Source: Echinometra lucunter (lineage: Eukaryota; Echinodermata; Echinoidea; Camarodonta; Echinometridae). From it: a stretch of 64,000 nucleotides of DNA. Location: assembly GCA_029962745.1 (NCBI GenBank), contig CM057159.1:28723898-28787897 (forward strand). Direction: 5' to 3'. The notes beneath the pieces are model-generated. The model ran no database searches. It was not told the DNA's origin and saw only the letters and a list, made by a program, of their open reading frames with translations. Below, in pieces: positions 1 through 11,219 of the stretch; the stretch's first letter is position 1, and each line of letters opens with the position of its first letter. The translations under genes and the position numbers were made by a program.

Positions 1-657
1 GCATAGGTATATGCAAAATATAAATCAAAGTCAATCACTGACAATACAATATGTCGAAATCACTCAAAACTTGTCTAGCAGCTTCTATGACATACAAAGA
101 CTCATATATATACAAAAGATAAGGTAACATAAACAAATAACACAATTAATCTTAATGCAAAGACAGAGCAACAGAGAGTCGCCAGCTAAGCGCACACCTC
201 TGTAACACTTCGGTAATTTAATTTTATTTGATTTATTTATTCTCCACTCATGGGTTGGATAGCCCTGCCAAGCTAATAGCTGTTTTTCAAAGGGTCCAAA
301 CCAAAAAGATAAAAAGAAGCATAGGAAGTGAAACCAATATACATATACTAAGCAATCATAAGATGCAACAAATAACGTAACAAAATGGTGGACATATTGA
401 AAATGAAACAAAAATTACAATAACTGTAATAATGCACTGATGAATTAAAATAATCAAAGAAAACAACAAAAGCAATACAATTAAAAAAGATTTTAAAGTC
501 ATCAGAATGATAGGAACTTGACTCAAAATGGCCTGGGAAGCACATGCTATGCGCGCAGAAAAGAGTATAAGACTAAGAAACGTTTGGACCAAATACTTCA
601 TCTGTTTCTTGTCATATTTCAAATATGAGGGCTCTTGAAAATCATTCCTTTCCAAGG
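1..657. other. AT-rich flank, no gene seen
   Basis: AT-rich sequence. Open frames of up to 111 codons exist on the minus strand but are low in complexity and show no splice-site framing or recognisable motif. I see no supported feature other than the SINE that follows. Confidence 0.5.
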
Positions 658-861
658 TTTTTTTTTTTTGTTTAAAAAAAAACACATGCACACGTTGGTA
701 TCAGTAATGCATATAGCATTTCCATTTATTTGATATACGATAAAAGAGCAATGTAGATAAAATGCCTTGTTCAAGGGTATAAGTGCCGTGCCGGGGATCG
801 AACCGCGATCCTCGCATATCCAGTCAAGCGCCTTAGACCACTTGACCACGGCACCTCCACC
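658..861 (-). mobile_element. tRNA-derived SINE, minus strand
   Basis: The minus strand of 783-854 begins like a tRNA: GTGCCGT and ACGGCAC can pair as an acceptor stem, and a GGTTCGATCC B-box is present. The anticodon arm does not fold, so this is a SINE head and not a working tRNA. The body runs to lower coordinates, contains a CCTTGAACAAGGCA core, and ends in an A-rich tail near 660. A near-matching direct repeat flanks it (644-657 and 862-874), as expected for a LINE-mobilised SINE. The same family lies at 14421, 25801 and about 38311. Confidence 0.8.
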
Positions 862-1645
862 ATCCTTTTCAAGGATCCTTTCACATGATATTCATTCAAA
901 CCGAGAGAGAATTGCTCCTGCATGTTCTTAAGTACTTACCACTATAATAACGTATATTTGTTTCATAATCTACACTCTTGGAAAACGATAGCTCATTAGA
1001 AGTACATATTGTGATCAGTTGAATTTGTTATAAATGACTTTTGTAGGTATCTGATATCCTTATAGGCTACCCTTTCAATGCGTCTATTATTTGGGGTTTC
1101 TCTTTATATATTTTTATCTATAATACTCTACGCCCCTTTTCTCTCTCTCTCCCTCTTTCTCTGTTTCACGCACCATATTCACTCCTGCCTTTACTTCTTT
1201 AACAAATTCCCCTTCCCTGCCTACTAAGAAGTTACATTGCATTACAGTTTCTTTGTTATCTGGTTATTATCGTCCGTTATTTCTGATAATTTTTGGTATT
1301 CTTTTTTTTCTTTTAATTCATGTGCATACAGTTACATCAAAATTATTCATACCCCTGTGATTTTTTTGTATTTTGCTCTTTTCTCACAGATGAATAGTGG
1401 TATTGCGAAACTTGGTCCCTAGTATAATGATATCAATTTTCCCCTTTCAATTGACGACGATTCAGGAAGTTATAGAACGTAGTAATCGACTTGTCCCTCG
1501 CGTGCATGCGGCTCTACTCCACTCAACTGTAAATCAACCCAGGGACATTATTACACAATACCGATGTCTGAATAATATTCTGGGATTTACCTAATTAGAA
1601 CAAGAGCAGGGAGACCCCTGGATAACACCACTATAATTTATAATT
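862..1645. other. Non-coding, pyrimidine-rich stretch
   Basis: Holds a CT-rich tract around 1138-1215 and otherwise AT-rich sequence. No supported gene. Confidence 0.5.
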
Positions 1646-2306
1646 CTGTGGCGTATCCAGGAATTATGAAACCCGGGACATACGACGAATTTGCGCCCCC
1701 TCCCCGTTCCTGTCAAATAATATTGGGTCAAATACAGACTAGATTAATTCCTGCTGTTATTTCAGTAAAGTTCAGTTCAGTTCAGTTCAAACACATTTAT
1801 TTCCAATTATTCAAATAAACAGCAAAATAATGGAAACAACAAATTGACATTCATGGTACTGATAACAAAATATGACATAATATACAATCATCGTAATTAC
1901 TTAAATAACTGGAGGGAACTACCATGAAGGGATTTTGATGCACTTAATCAGTAAGCACGGTAAGGCACTCAAAAGTAATAACAAGGTCCTATACTGAAAC
2001 ATGAAAGGGTAAAGCGAAGAGAACTTATCATGTTTGAAATTTTGAATCCTCCGAAAACACTCATTATGCACTATTTTTCTTATAATTTCTGGGTCAAAAT
2101 ATTCTGAAGAATCAGATGGGGGAAAACGATGGAGTTTTTGCAAATGCTAATGTTACGCAATTCGCCATGAATAGGAGGCGTATATTATTATCATTTTTCT
2201 AAATTTTCTCTTTCTTGTTTTTTACGCTCCCACCCCATCCCGCCCAGCTCAGGTGACAGGTGCCGCCTTTTAAACGTCTTTGCCCCTCCCCCTAGATACA
2301 TCACTG
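1646..2306. mobile_element. Possible decayed hAT-like inverted-repeat element
   Basis: The left end CTGTGGCGTATCCAGG and the reverse complement of the right end (CAGTGATGTATCTAGG) resemble each other and the common hAT terminal form. The flanking 8-mers TTATAATT and TTAAAATC differ at two positions. A short (AGTTC)n array lies inside near 1767-1788. There is no transposase frame. Tentative. Confidence 0.3.
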
Positions 2307-3745
2307 TTAAAATCAGACCGTCCTCTAACCGACAAGAGTGGTTCGGTGTAATTGTGACGAAATTTGAGAAGGAAGTTAAAGTTAATTTCTGGAATATTGT
2401 TGGGACTAATGACAAATTATTGTCATATGATTGCCATCCGAACATTACGGAACAACTGCAAATGGGAGTCCACTTCCTTTTTCCTCCCGCTCGAAAATGG
2501 GAATAACACATGCCAGGCTGCATTTGATATATACGTAGGCCAACAAGTATACAACCAATTTCTGAAATACCTGCTAAAATAAACATATAAACTAGAACTT
2601 AAACCAATGTCACGTTAAGGAAAGGCCAATTATTGGAGAGGTAAACCTGTATGGGAAAATGATAAAGCTGTTATTTGAATCAAAATTAAATCAACGATGA
2701 AAATTTTTTAACGAAGAAATAAATAAGCACCTACCTCTAAACAAATGCTAAACGACACCTCGTCCAGTAGACTTCAAGGATAGAAAGATTAATAAAGCAG
2801 CAAAACTTCACCGTATGACTGATGCAAATGAAGTTAAAAATCATGACCGAAAAATTCTGTTGAGCGATTGTTGTAATTAACAGAAAGGGCCGAAGACCCG
2901 CTTTTCACTTTGTTTTTTGTTGTCAGAAAATTTCAGATGTACATGCTTCACGCTTAAACACAGATTTCAGCCAAGGCTCAAAATGAGATGTCTACATATT
3001 CTGTTCACAGCAAACACCAACATGAACATTCGTTCTTTCATGTTTTTTGTCAAGACTGCTACTTCAACGAAGTGAAACTATCATAATCAATTGACGTTGG
3101 TAGATTGAAACAGCAACTTTCTATTCTATAACAACTGATGACATTCAGCGGGGATTTTTCTAATTCAGTTGAATTCCCACGTTGCTTGCAAGTCCAGGCA
3201 AGTGCTTTCAGTTAACAGACAAAATGTATAAAAAGTTAGGATTAATATGTACATTTCATATACGCCAGTGAACTTCGAAACTATCATTCAATGACTTTGT
3301 GCACACATGCATATTCTCAGGAAACACATACAAGATATAAGAATTTTGTTCCTCTGATTTAAATTACTGCCGTGGATCTCCCTCGTTTCATATCAATTTA
3401 CAAAACTTTCAGTCAGGAACGAAGGGCCTAGTTATTCATACTATTATATATTAAATATTTACCTTAGGTCCGTGTAAGATTTCGTCAATGACACTTTTTA
3501 CGGCCAAGAAATTCCCTTTCAAAAACAACTCAATCAAAGTATTAATAACAATAATTTAAAAAAAAATAACTAGATAAATCTCTACATAGCACAGTTACTG
3601 TATACCCTACTGCGCTGTGATGTAACAGAGCTCCCAGTAATGCTACTACTTAAACATACAATAAAAACTACCGGTAATCAAAAACTCATGAGTATGAGAA
3701 ACAGGTGACTCTTCAACAAAACTTTGAAGACAGAAACAGGTGGGT
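2307..3745. other. AT-rich region, no supported gene
   Basis: No exon with paired splice sites, no RNA gene and no clear repeat were found here. A 131-codon minus-strand frame ending near 2191 overlaps G/C-rich repeat sequence and has no family resemblance. Confidence 0.5.
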
Positions 3746-3894
3746 ATGGTGGCCCTGAAGTACGCTCGACAACAGGTCATGTGCGACGTGAATTTCGCAT
3801 CCCAGGTCCTGAATTTTGCATCCCAAGTCGTGAAATTCACGACCCGCGATGCGAAATTCATGACCCGTGGCGCAAACTTTGCATCCCAAGTCCC
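3746..3894 (+). mobile_element. Solo left arm of a foldback element
   Basis: Starts ATGGTGGCCCTGAAGTACGC and continues as degenerate 21-bp tandem repeats around a TTTGCATCCCA core. It matches the arms of the complete foldback at 60722-61045. The mirror-image right arm is absent, and the sequence changes to a polypyrimidine tract. The 21-bp period gives open frames with 7-residue repeats on both strands, which are an artefact of the repeat. Confidence 0.8.
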
Positions 3895-4440
3895 AGTTTA
3901 TTCTTTTTTATTTCTTTTTTCCCCTTCAATTCCTTTTCTTTCCCTTTCTTTTCCCCTTTCTCTTTTCATTCTCCTCTCTCTTTTTCCTTTATTCCATACA
4001 TTTCCTTCAACCCCTCCTCCTTCTTTTTCTTATAATTTTCCTTTTTCTTTTTGCATCTTTCTTCTTCATGTCCTTTGTCTCATTCCTTTTTTCTTTTTTC
4101 TTTTTCTTGCTTTTGTTCTTTTCCCCCTTTTTGATTTCCTGTTCTACCTTTACTATCGCATATTTTCTGTAAGATTTGGAAAGCCTCCCATTTGTTTTGG
4201 TCTACTGGGTATGTATTTAAAAGGTGATAACCATTTCTCATTTTCCTTTTATGCATTATTCAACTAGGATAGTCAGAGCGCTTTTAATTTATCCTTGCCC
4301 GTTTTCTTCTCACTTTTCCTTCCTTCCTCTCTTCTTTTCCTCCATCTTTTTCTTCTCTTGTTCTCATTCCTCTTCTCCTTCTTCTAGTTCTTTTCTCCTT
4401 CTTTTCCTTTTCTACTTTTTTTCTTTTTTTTCCTATTCGT
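3895..4440 (+). repeat. Polypyrimidine tract
   Basis: A long stretch of almost pure C and T on the plus strand, interrupted near 4130-4285. Phe/Leu/Ser-rich open frames here are artefacts of composition. Confidence 0.85.
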
Positions 4441-4770
4441 AGTAATATTTTGTATACACTGTATTGTATTGATGTTGATCATTTAGTTTTTGCAAGTATG
4501 TTTTACATGATCATGATGATGTACCAATCCAACTTTTGAGTTGTAATAAAGAACGCAGTTTATAATATATAATACCTTTCCAAAAACATATGTTAACAAG
4601 AATCATCGTAAAATTGCATTTCAAGTACCGGTCGACGACTGACTATTTGTTGTCGGTGTCAATACAGCCCTTGTTCGGGTCGAGTTCAGCTTTGTTCGGT
4701 TTTGTATCGGGCGAGGTGCGACTTTGTTTGGTTTTGTGTCTGGTAATAAAAACCTATTCAGTACTCTGTC

Positions 4771-5245
4771 CAGTGGCGGCACCAAGGGGGGGCATGGGGG
4801 GGGGCATTCGCCCCCCACTCAGAAGCTTTGCCCCCCCCCCCCCAGTTGCCCCCCCCCCCCCAGAAATTTTGAGGACTGAAAAGAAAAATTATACAGTAAT
4901 TTGTAAATAAGTAGATGTTGTCATAAGCATCATATTCAAGCTGTGAAGTGCTCTAAAATACCATTTTCCGCTCTTCAAAACTTCGACTGAAAACCAAAAG
5001 AGTAGTTATTTTTGGCTCGCTCGCTTCGCTCGCTCGTCATATTTTAAAATTTCTTTTCTAAAATGCCATTAAAAACAAGAAAAGTAGCCATTTTTGGCTC
5101 GCTCGCTTCGTTCGCTCGTCATATTTCAGAATATTTATTCGAAAATGCGACTAAAAACAAAAAAAGCGGTTATTTTTTTAAATTGATATTAAAATGTGTG
5201 TAAGAGGAAAAAAAAATAGTCCAAAAATTCAATTATCCCCCCCTC
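4771..5245 (+). mobile_element. hAT-like non-autonomous element, 5' part
   Basis: Begins CAGTGGCGGCACCAAGG, the same terminus as the complete element at 52042-52674. It shares that element's G/C runs, the repeated GCTCGCTCGCTTCGCTCGC blocks, and the interior up to AATAGTCCAAAAAT. The right end is missing, so the copy is truncated and no target duplication can be seen. Confidence 0.8.
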
Positions 5246-5601
5246 CTCAAAGTGGATTTCTAGAACACGCTTGAAAGATCTCACCCCGACAAATTCTGTA
5301 GCCCGACACTAAACTGATTGCAGACCGACAATCTCGATATCAGAACGACGTAAAACTGATAAGAGACCGATCCATGCAGATATCAGACCGAATGGCACAG
5401 AATTTGTATTTGGAGGTCGGTTTGGGTTCGGTCTGGCGGTGTGACTGTAGGGTCACTGAATCAATGACAAAGCTTCAACGGAAAGAACTTTTCTAGGCTT
5501 GTAAATTGTCAAACCGACTACAAAAGATACTTTTGATTTAAGTGTAGGTAGCTTCAGAAGCAGCTTGTCCTGCTCGTAAGTGAGTGCATATAAATGTGAT
5601 T

Positions 5602-5889
5602 TAATTGATATGAATTCAGACAATTACTTTTAGGAGCTTGACCATTCAGCGCTTTGTAAAGGAGCAAAAGTATCTTAAATGCAATGCTCTGCCTTATTGG
5701 CAACCAATGTAACTGAATCAAAACAGGTGTGATAGGGGAAAATTATGAGGAACTGGACACAGGTCTTGCACATGCATTCTGAACAAGCAGCTTGTTTATC
5801 TATGAATCTGGTAAGCCAATATCATAAACCAATAATCCATGACAATAATCAAGCCGACTGCTAATAAACATGATAAATGCATGGACAAA
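5602..5889 (-). pseudogene. Non-LTR retrotransposon reverse-transcriptase fossil
   Basis: The minus strand gives 96 codons with two internal stops. They carry motifs typical of the C-terminal end of CR1/L2/Jockey-type LINE reverse transcriptase: SRLDYCHGLL, then a QNACARPV block, then TPVLIQLHWLPIRQ, then FKILLLLYKALNGQAP. The region is a thumb-side fragment only; the catalytic YADD segment is not here. It is an inactive remnant by its stops. The family resemblance is known biology; the assignment to a particular clade is open. Confidence 0.8.
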
Positions 5890-5905
5890 GGTCGCAGTGC
5901 TTTTG

Positions 5906-5937
5906 TAGTCCATTAAACATATATGTTTAATGGACTA
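5906..5937. repeat. 32-bp perfect palindrome
   Basis: TAGTCCATTAAACATA is followed directly by its exact reverse complement. It lies 16 bp beyond the edge of the reverse-transcriptase fossil. No flanking duplication is apparent. Confidence 0.9.
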
Positions 5938-7605
5938 ATATGATAATATTATCTCCTGTATTTTCACATTTCATAGTCGTGTCTCTTGTTCTTTAAAGAA
6001 AGTAATTTGGACATGATTACTCTGTCCATGATCTCAAGAATAAAGCAGATGTTTCAAATCAACCATAAATATTTGATTTGGTACAATTAAAGAAAAAACA
6101 AATTATGTATTATACTTTTCCCACATCAGAAAATTTAAAAATACTTTTCATATCACATACATCTGGGTGTTAACGGGGAGGAATACAAATCGGAATTTCC
6201 TCCTGGCATGACTAGCGTGACTAGTTTTCGCCTTGGATGTTTATTTTACCATGTTACAGGTCAAAATAAGGCTGCGAATCGGTCAGATACTTCCGGAACA
6301 GAAATAGTGCACAGCGTCCTCTCTTGTAACTTGTCTCCTCTTCTTCCCCCTTCTCTTTTTCTTTTTTCCCTACCTCTTTTTTCTTCTTAGTCTTTCGTAG
6401 ACTTCTCTAATCCATCTCTTTCCTTTGGATCCATAAGAAGAATTAGGGGCTCAGTCGTTCCCCCATCCATTGCGAACCCGACACACCAGTGGTAATTGTG
6501 CCAACCTCGAGCCACATTATTCAGAAAGAGTTTGGTAAACGGAAATGCTGTCATATGATGTGACTTTAAAACAACCAAAACAAAACAAAACAAAACAAAA
6601 AACCCGACTTATTCACACACTGAACATGACTTTCTGATGTTCTTGCGATTTCGCAAGGCTATTGAGGGTAATTTATGAACAGACACAAACGTGATTCAGC
6701 AAAAGTTCTTGCAAAGTTTCAAACAAGTTATTATCTTAACTCTAAATAATAAGTTTATTACTGAAACGGAACTTATTCGCACAGTCGATGACATCATGAA
6801 TGAGGAAAAGTGACAAAGGTTAGAACAACACAAATTGCAAGATGGAATATGATTTAGCAACACAAAAGTCATAATCGAACATATAGGATACACGTGCATG
6901 AAAAAAGTATATACATGTAAAAAGGTATATAGAGCAATTACATCTATATGATAAGTATGAAGTGTATAAAACCAGGTATAAGACATTCCAACTCATGAAG
7001 ATTTCCTATTCAATGACTTTATACTTCTTTAGATAGTACTTGCAGGCAGATACACACCAGAGGATATCGATTTAAAAAACAGTACCCAGTACTACGTGTA
7101 TTACGACGTGTATACTGTGGCATTTCCCATAATTGATGAAAGCACAAGAGGTAATACCACTATATCCCACCTTATTTTACTTTATAAATCAAAGTCCTAG
7201 CCCAGTGGTCGACTTTAGTGTATGTGAGGGGGTGTGTGTGTTTGTGGGTGGGTGGGGGGGGGGGAGGTTATAGCAGTGCCTTCCTTGAAATCTAACGGAA
7301 ATACAATTAACAATCTGTTATAACTTGGGTAATTCGTCGGCATTGCACACATTCCTTTTTAAAAAAATTTGGAGCTTCGACCTCTTGCCAAACCTTTTCG
7401 ACAAACATGACAAAGCATCCGTTGACTTGCTCTTAATCTATCATTCTCATTGTCCATTTAATTATCACAAAAGTTACTATAAAAAAAAACTTTACCTAAA
7501 CACTCTGGCAAACATTTGGACAAACGGATTGTGTTAGGTTATGTGTGCGTTGCTTTTATGGGTGGTAACCATGGTAACTGGCCGTATTCATGAAATATTT
7601 TTCTG
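5938..7605. other. Unique non-coding left flank
   Basis: AT-rich, with a (AAAAC)n run near 6573-6600 and a GT/G-rich run near 7220-7266. A 68-codon minus-strand frame at 6387-6593 looks somewhat protein-like but has no splice context. No supported gene. Confidence 0.45.
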
Positions 7606-7710
7606 TTGAAAATGAAAACAGAAATCACTAAACGAAACATTATTATCATAATTTTGAATGAGATATTTTTGTGTTCATTTGTTTCAGTGAAAAAACATTG
7701 CAGGGTCTTA

Positions 7711-8385
7711 CCAGGGCTGCCAACACTCACGCATTTCACCCATTTCTCACGCTCTCACGCTAATCATGAAATTTCTCACGCACGAATCTGAAATAACTTA
7801 ATATAATAATAAAAAATGATAGATTTCAATAAAATGGCGACCAACTCAAGAATTTAGGAAGCACTGGCTATATTATCCTATGCATCGATACCCTGACATG
7901 ACCGGCCCAACACATGAATTCTTTATGTTTATATGGAACACTTTCAGCCATAATGACAATGAAGATGGGAACAGAGGAGTCTTGATACAATAAATTCTCT
8001 GTCTGGATGCTTGCTTGTTGCATCTTCCCATCATCTGCACCCAAGAGTACCTACATCCAAAACCTGGGTCAAACAAAGAAGGGAACCAAATAAAGACATG
8101 GTTGGCATTTTTCAACAAGTGGGTATTCCGTGTTTATCATTTTCTTTGCATGTAAAATTGTATAATTTTCTCTCTTCATAATGCCTTTAGGTATATGTCA
8201 AATTACTCTATAAAGTATGCATCAGATCTCACAATTTCACCTTGAAAAATAAAAAAGCTCCACACCGTGGGAGGGGGGGGGGTCGCCCCCTCCCACACCC
8301 TCCCCCACTCCCTCGCTTCGCTCCCTCGCACTTCGCTTCTCGTATAATCTCACTCTCAACTATTATCCAATGTTGGCAGCCCTGG
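7711..8385. mobile_element. 675-bp inverted-repeat element, polymorphic insertion
   Basis: Left end CCAGGGCTGCCAACA and right end TGTTGGCAGCCCTGG are perfect inverted repeats. TCTTA is duplicated on both sides (7706-7710 and 8386-8390). Read with CAGGG..CCCTG ends, the duplication is the 7-mer GTCTTAC. Copy B has the uninterrupted site at about 19802. The interior has repeated CTCACGC motifs and a TCGCTTCGCTCCCTCG phrase but no transposase. The superfamily is unclear. Confidence 0.9.
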
Positions 8386-9429
8386 TCTTACGTCCTTCAA
8401 ACTATCGCATCCCATATTGCAAGGTTACATGATACATTCATTAAAAATTGCTTGCGTTTCTTCAATATGATAACATATTTTTAGTTTATGTTCGTTAACT
8501 TTACAGGAATTATAACACAAAATAATATTGTACAATATAATACAACATTCAAATTCAACTCATCAATCAAATTGTACAATGACTGCCTTTAACAGTTTTC
8601 ACCTAGGCAATTACTGTACGTGCTGTCTATACACATCACTGTACATGTCTTCCTTTATGACAATGAACTAAATAGATCACAGTTATTTGACACTTGCTCC
8701 TGATGTTAATTACCCAACGATATGGCAACGTTTTATATACATATACCACTGTATATTCCGCTGAATGTACTTTTAAACATAAAATCACAAAGAATAGTGA
8801 CTGCAATATGTCCTCAGACTATAACCAGCAAATTCTTTGGAATTCGGTCAAACCCTCCAATGGTAATTTAATTGCCATTTTCTTTGCATGCATGTTCTCA
8901 ATTTAGCATTCCTACTGTAAACAATTCGTTTACACATATTAGTATTTTATTATTTTTTTTAAGTTCTCATGTTTATACAGAGTAAACTATTCAGTTTCAT
9001 AATACACTGAATGATGATAAGAAGTTAACATTTATTCATGTACAAAAATGAACATGATTACACATAAGTTCACTCGATGTTAACTTCCTGACTATATGAT
9101 ATAAGCAACCCATCTACTATGTGTACACTGTATATTTAGTTCCTGACGATGGTAAGTGTTAATCAACACATAAATACGCAACCTCTGCAGGTCATATTGC
9201 ATTACACTATTCGCAAGCAGGCTTACATCTTTAGGCGATATGACTAGTGATATCGAAAGAATAATAGTCTATTCTCCTACAGCTCATTTCAAAACCGTAC
9301 AGGCCCTTAAAAATGTACGTTACCAGCCCCTATTCATCAGGTGTTCATTGAATTATTGAAAACAGACAAAGGTAAGATTTCAGGGCATTTTGCCTAAGTG
9401 AATAAGCTATTATTGTACATGCGTGATCA

Positions 9430-9625
9430 TATCAAGACAACTCCCCCGGGGACTGGGGGAGTTGTCCTTGGGGAGTTGTCATCCGGGAAAGGTGTCCTCC
9501 TGGGAGATTTGCCGTCGGGGGGGGGGGGGGGCTGTCCTCCAGGGGAGCTGTGCTCCAGGGGGAGTTGTCTGGGAATCGTATCCGGGGAGTTGTGGGGAGT
9601 TGTCCTCCCGAGGGAGTAGTCCTAG
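9430..9625. repeat. Degenerate GGGGAGTTGTC repeat with hairpin
   Basis: Repeated GGGGAGTTGTCCT-like words, a G run near 9518-9531, and a hairpin formed by ACAACTCCCCC and GGGGGAGTTGT near 9438-9466. Copy B lacks part of the right end. Confidence 0.7.
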
Positions 9626-9646
9626 AACCATGTGTGCTGTATTTTG

Positions 9647-10018
9647 GGGAAGCAAACGATGGACGAAAGCTCATAGATTTTGACTTAGAATTCATGCGAG
9701 CGAGCGCTCTCATACTATTTACAAAGTAGGGTATGTGAGTTATAATAGAGTGTCATAAATATGGCTAAAGTAGAGGTAGTATGAGCAAAAGTAGGGTATG
9801 TGTGAGTTATAATAGAGTGTCATAAATATGAGCTAAAGTAGAGGTAGTATGAGCGAAAGTAGGTTATGTGTGAGTTATAATAGTGTCATAAATAAGAGCT
9901 GAAGTAGAGGTAGTATGAGCGAAAGTAGGGAATGTGTGCGCGTCATGATGAAGATAGTGACGTCACGTTGAAGTTAACCACGCCCCCGACCTCTACTTTC
10001 GTCCATCGTTTGCTTCCC
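9647..10018. mobile_element. MITE with internal minisatellite
   Basis: 23-bp perfect terminal inverted repeats, beginning GGGAAGCAAACGATGGACG at 9647 and ending at 10018. Inside, from 9726 to 9931, a minisatellite with a unit of about 65-68 bp repeats three times plus a partial copy. No clear target duplication. Counterpart in copy B at 21030-21401. Confidence 0.75.
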
Positions 10019-10413
10019 TGTATGTATTTTGAACTGCACAATATGGATCCTTACCGATTTTATGGCATTCATAAGTCAAAGAATAGGGATTGTACTAATG
10101 CAGACATGAATATGCCTCGTGCTCTACTCCGTGCTGTATTAATTAGAAGGAAAAATCCCTTGAACTAAGTCATCGCTAAATAATCCAGTAAAACCTTATA
10201 GAGCTAATTTATAACATTCCCTAGGAAGCATCTAATCTGACGTCGCCTATGTGATTTCGGCTTTCTCCTAGCTCCTCGACACCTGACGTGGCCATACGGT
10301 CGTGGGTACGCCCCCGCCCCCTCCTCCATGGGTCGTGCTCAGACATTGGCGGAAAGCGCTACATTCAGGCCGAGATTGAAAAGGCCATACTGGTGCAGAC
10401 TGTAATATTCTCA

Positions 10414-10614
10414 TTATTCGTCTGCCTCGGCAACACTCGCCAGATCCGATGTTCTTCTCCTCTTGTTGTAAGCACCGGGATGGGTGGGAAGAGCTGTTAC
10501 CAGCATCTCGGATTGCCTCAATTCCTTCAAGAAAGCTGAAGGATGGAGATGAAGAACCACGGGTTCTCCCATACGTTTGGTTTGTTCTATGGAGTCTATC
10601 AACATGCTTTTGAC
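10414..10614 (-). CDS. Last coding exon of PDZ-like gene (copy A)
   Basis: 66 codons plus a TAA stop. The acceptor reads ACTAAAACACAG, and the exon opens in phase 0 with VKSMLIDSIEQTKRMGEPVV. It then gives LHLHPSAFLKELRQ and a basic, Ser-containing tail that ends in an acidic stretch. It joins in phase to the exon at 13248-13393. SMLIDSI plus PVVLHLH fit the last helix and strand of a PDZ fold whose earlier part is on the two preceding exons. Downstream on the minus strand is presumed 3' UTR. Product not identified. Confidence 0.7.
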   Translation of the reverse strand, partial: VKSMLIDSIEQTKRMGEPVVLHLHPSAFLKELRQSEMLVTALPTHPGAYNKRRRTSDLASVAEADE

Positions 10615-11219
10615 CTGTGTTTTAGTCAAAATAAAGAGGAAAAAACGGGGGAATTCAATGCAAGGCCGCCTCACAATGAGTGTTGAATCTACCCTCTTTC
10701 TTTTTTTCTTATTAAAAAAAAATTGTTCACTTATTCATTTTTTATTCATTTATTTGTTTGTTTATTTGTTAATTTCTTTATTTCTTTCATTCATTCATTT
10801 ATTCATTTATCTATTTTGTCCTTGTCATATTAATTATCTGGTGACCTGTTAGTCTGAAGTACCAATCGTGGATTCAGCTTTGTAGCTCAATGAAATAATC
10901 AGTGACTAAATTGAGAAAAATCATGAAATAAATTTACAAAGAAATTTCTGCAGTGTGATTCGAGCTTCACTGAATTCGGCATTTTCTCATTCCGGCAGCA
11001 TTCCTGATACTCTCTGGACATTCTAAGTACATTGGCAGTACTAAATTCTTGAACGTTATTCGAGGCTGGTTCGAAGGACGTTCTAAGTATTCGAACAGCA
11101 GTTAGGTCAATATGAAATTCCCTCCCGAATGTGGCGCGAATTTTAAAAATTCTTCATTCCGGCTGGTTCTGCTTGATTCCTGCTGATTCCGAATAAGTGT
11201 GACGGGGGTATAAATGACT

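Noticed and set aside
783..854. Functional tRNA gene on the minus strand
   Set aside because: Acceptor ends pair, but the anticodon arm does not, and a SINE body with tail and flanking repeats follows.
3724..4267. Overlapping plus-strand open frames up to 175 codons
   Set aside because: They cross a foldback arm with 21-bp repeats and a polypyrimidine tract. Composition explains both the openness and the Phe/Leu/Ser content.
6387..6593. Protein-like 68-codon minus-strand frame
   Set aside because: Contains WHNYHWCVGFAMDGG and looks plausible, but I found no splice sites or homologous family, and it sits among pyrimidine-rich and AAAAC repeats.
9398..9713. Gly/Ser/Pro-rich frames on both strands
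   Set aside because: Produced by GGGGAGTTGTC repeats and G runs. The same frames change length between copies A and B.
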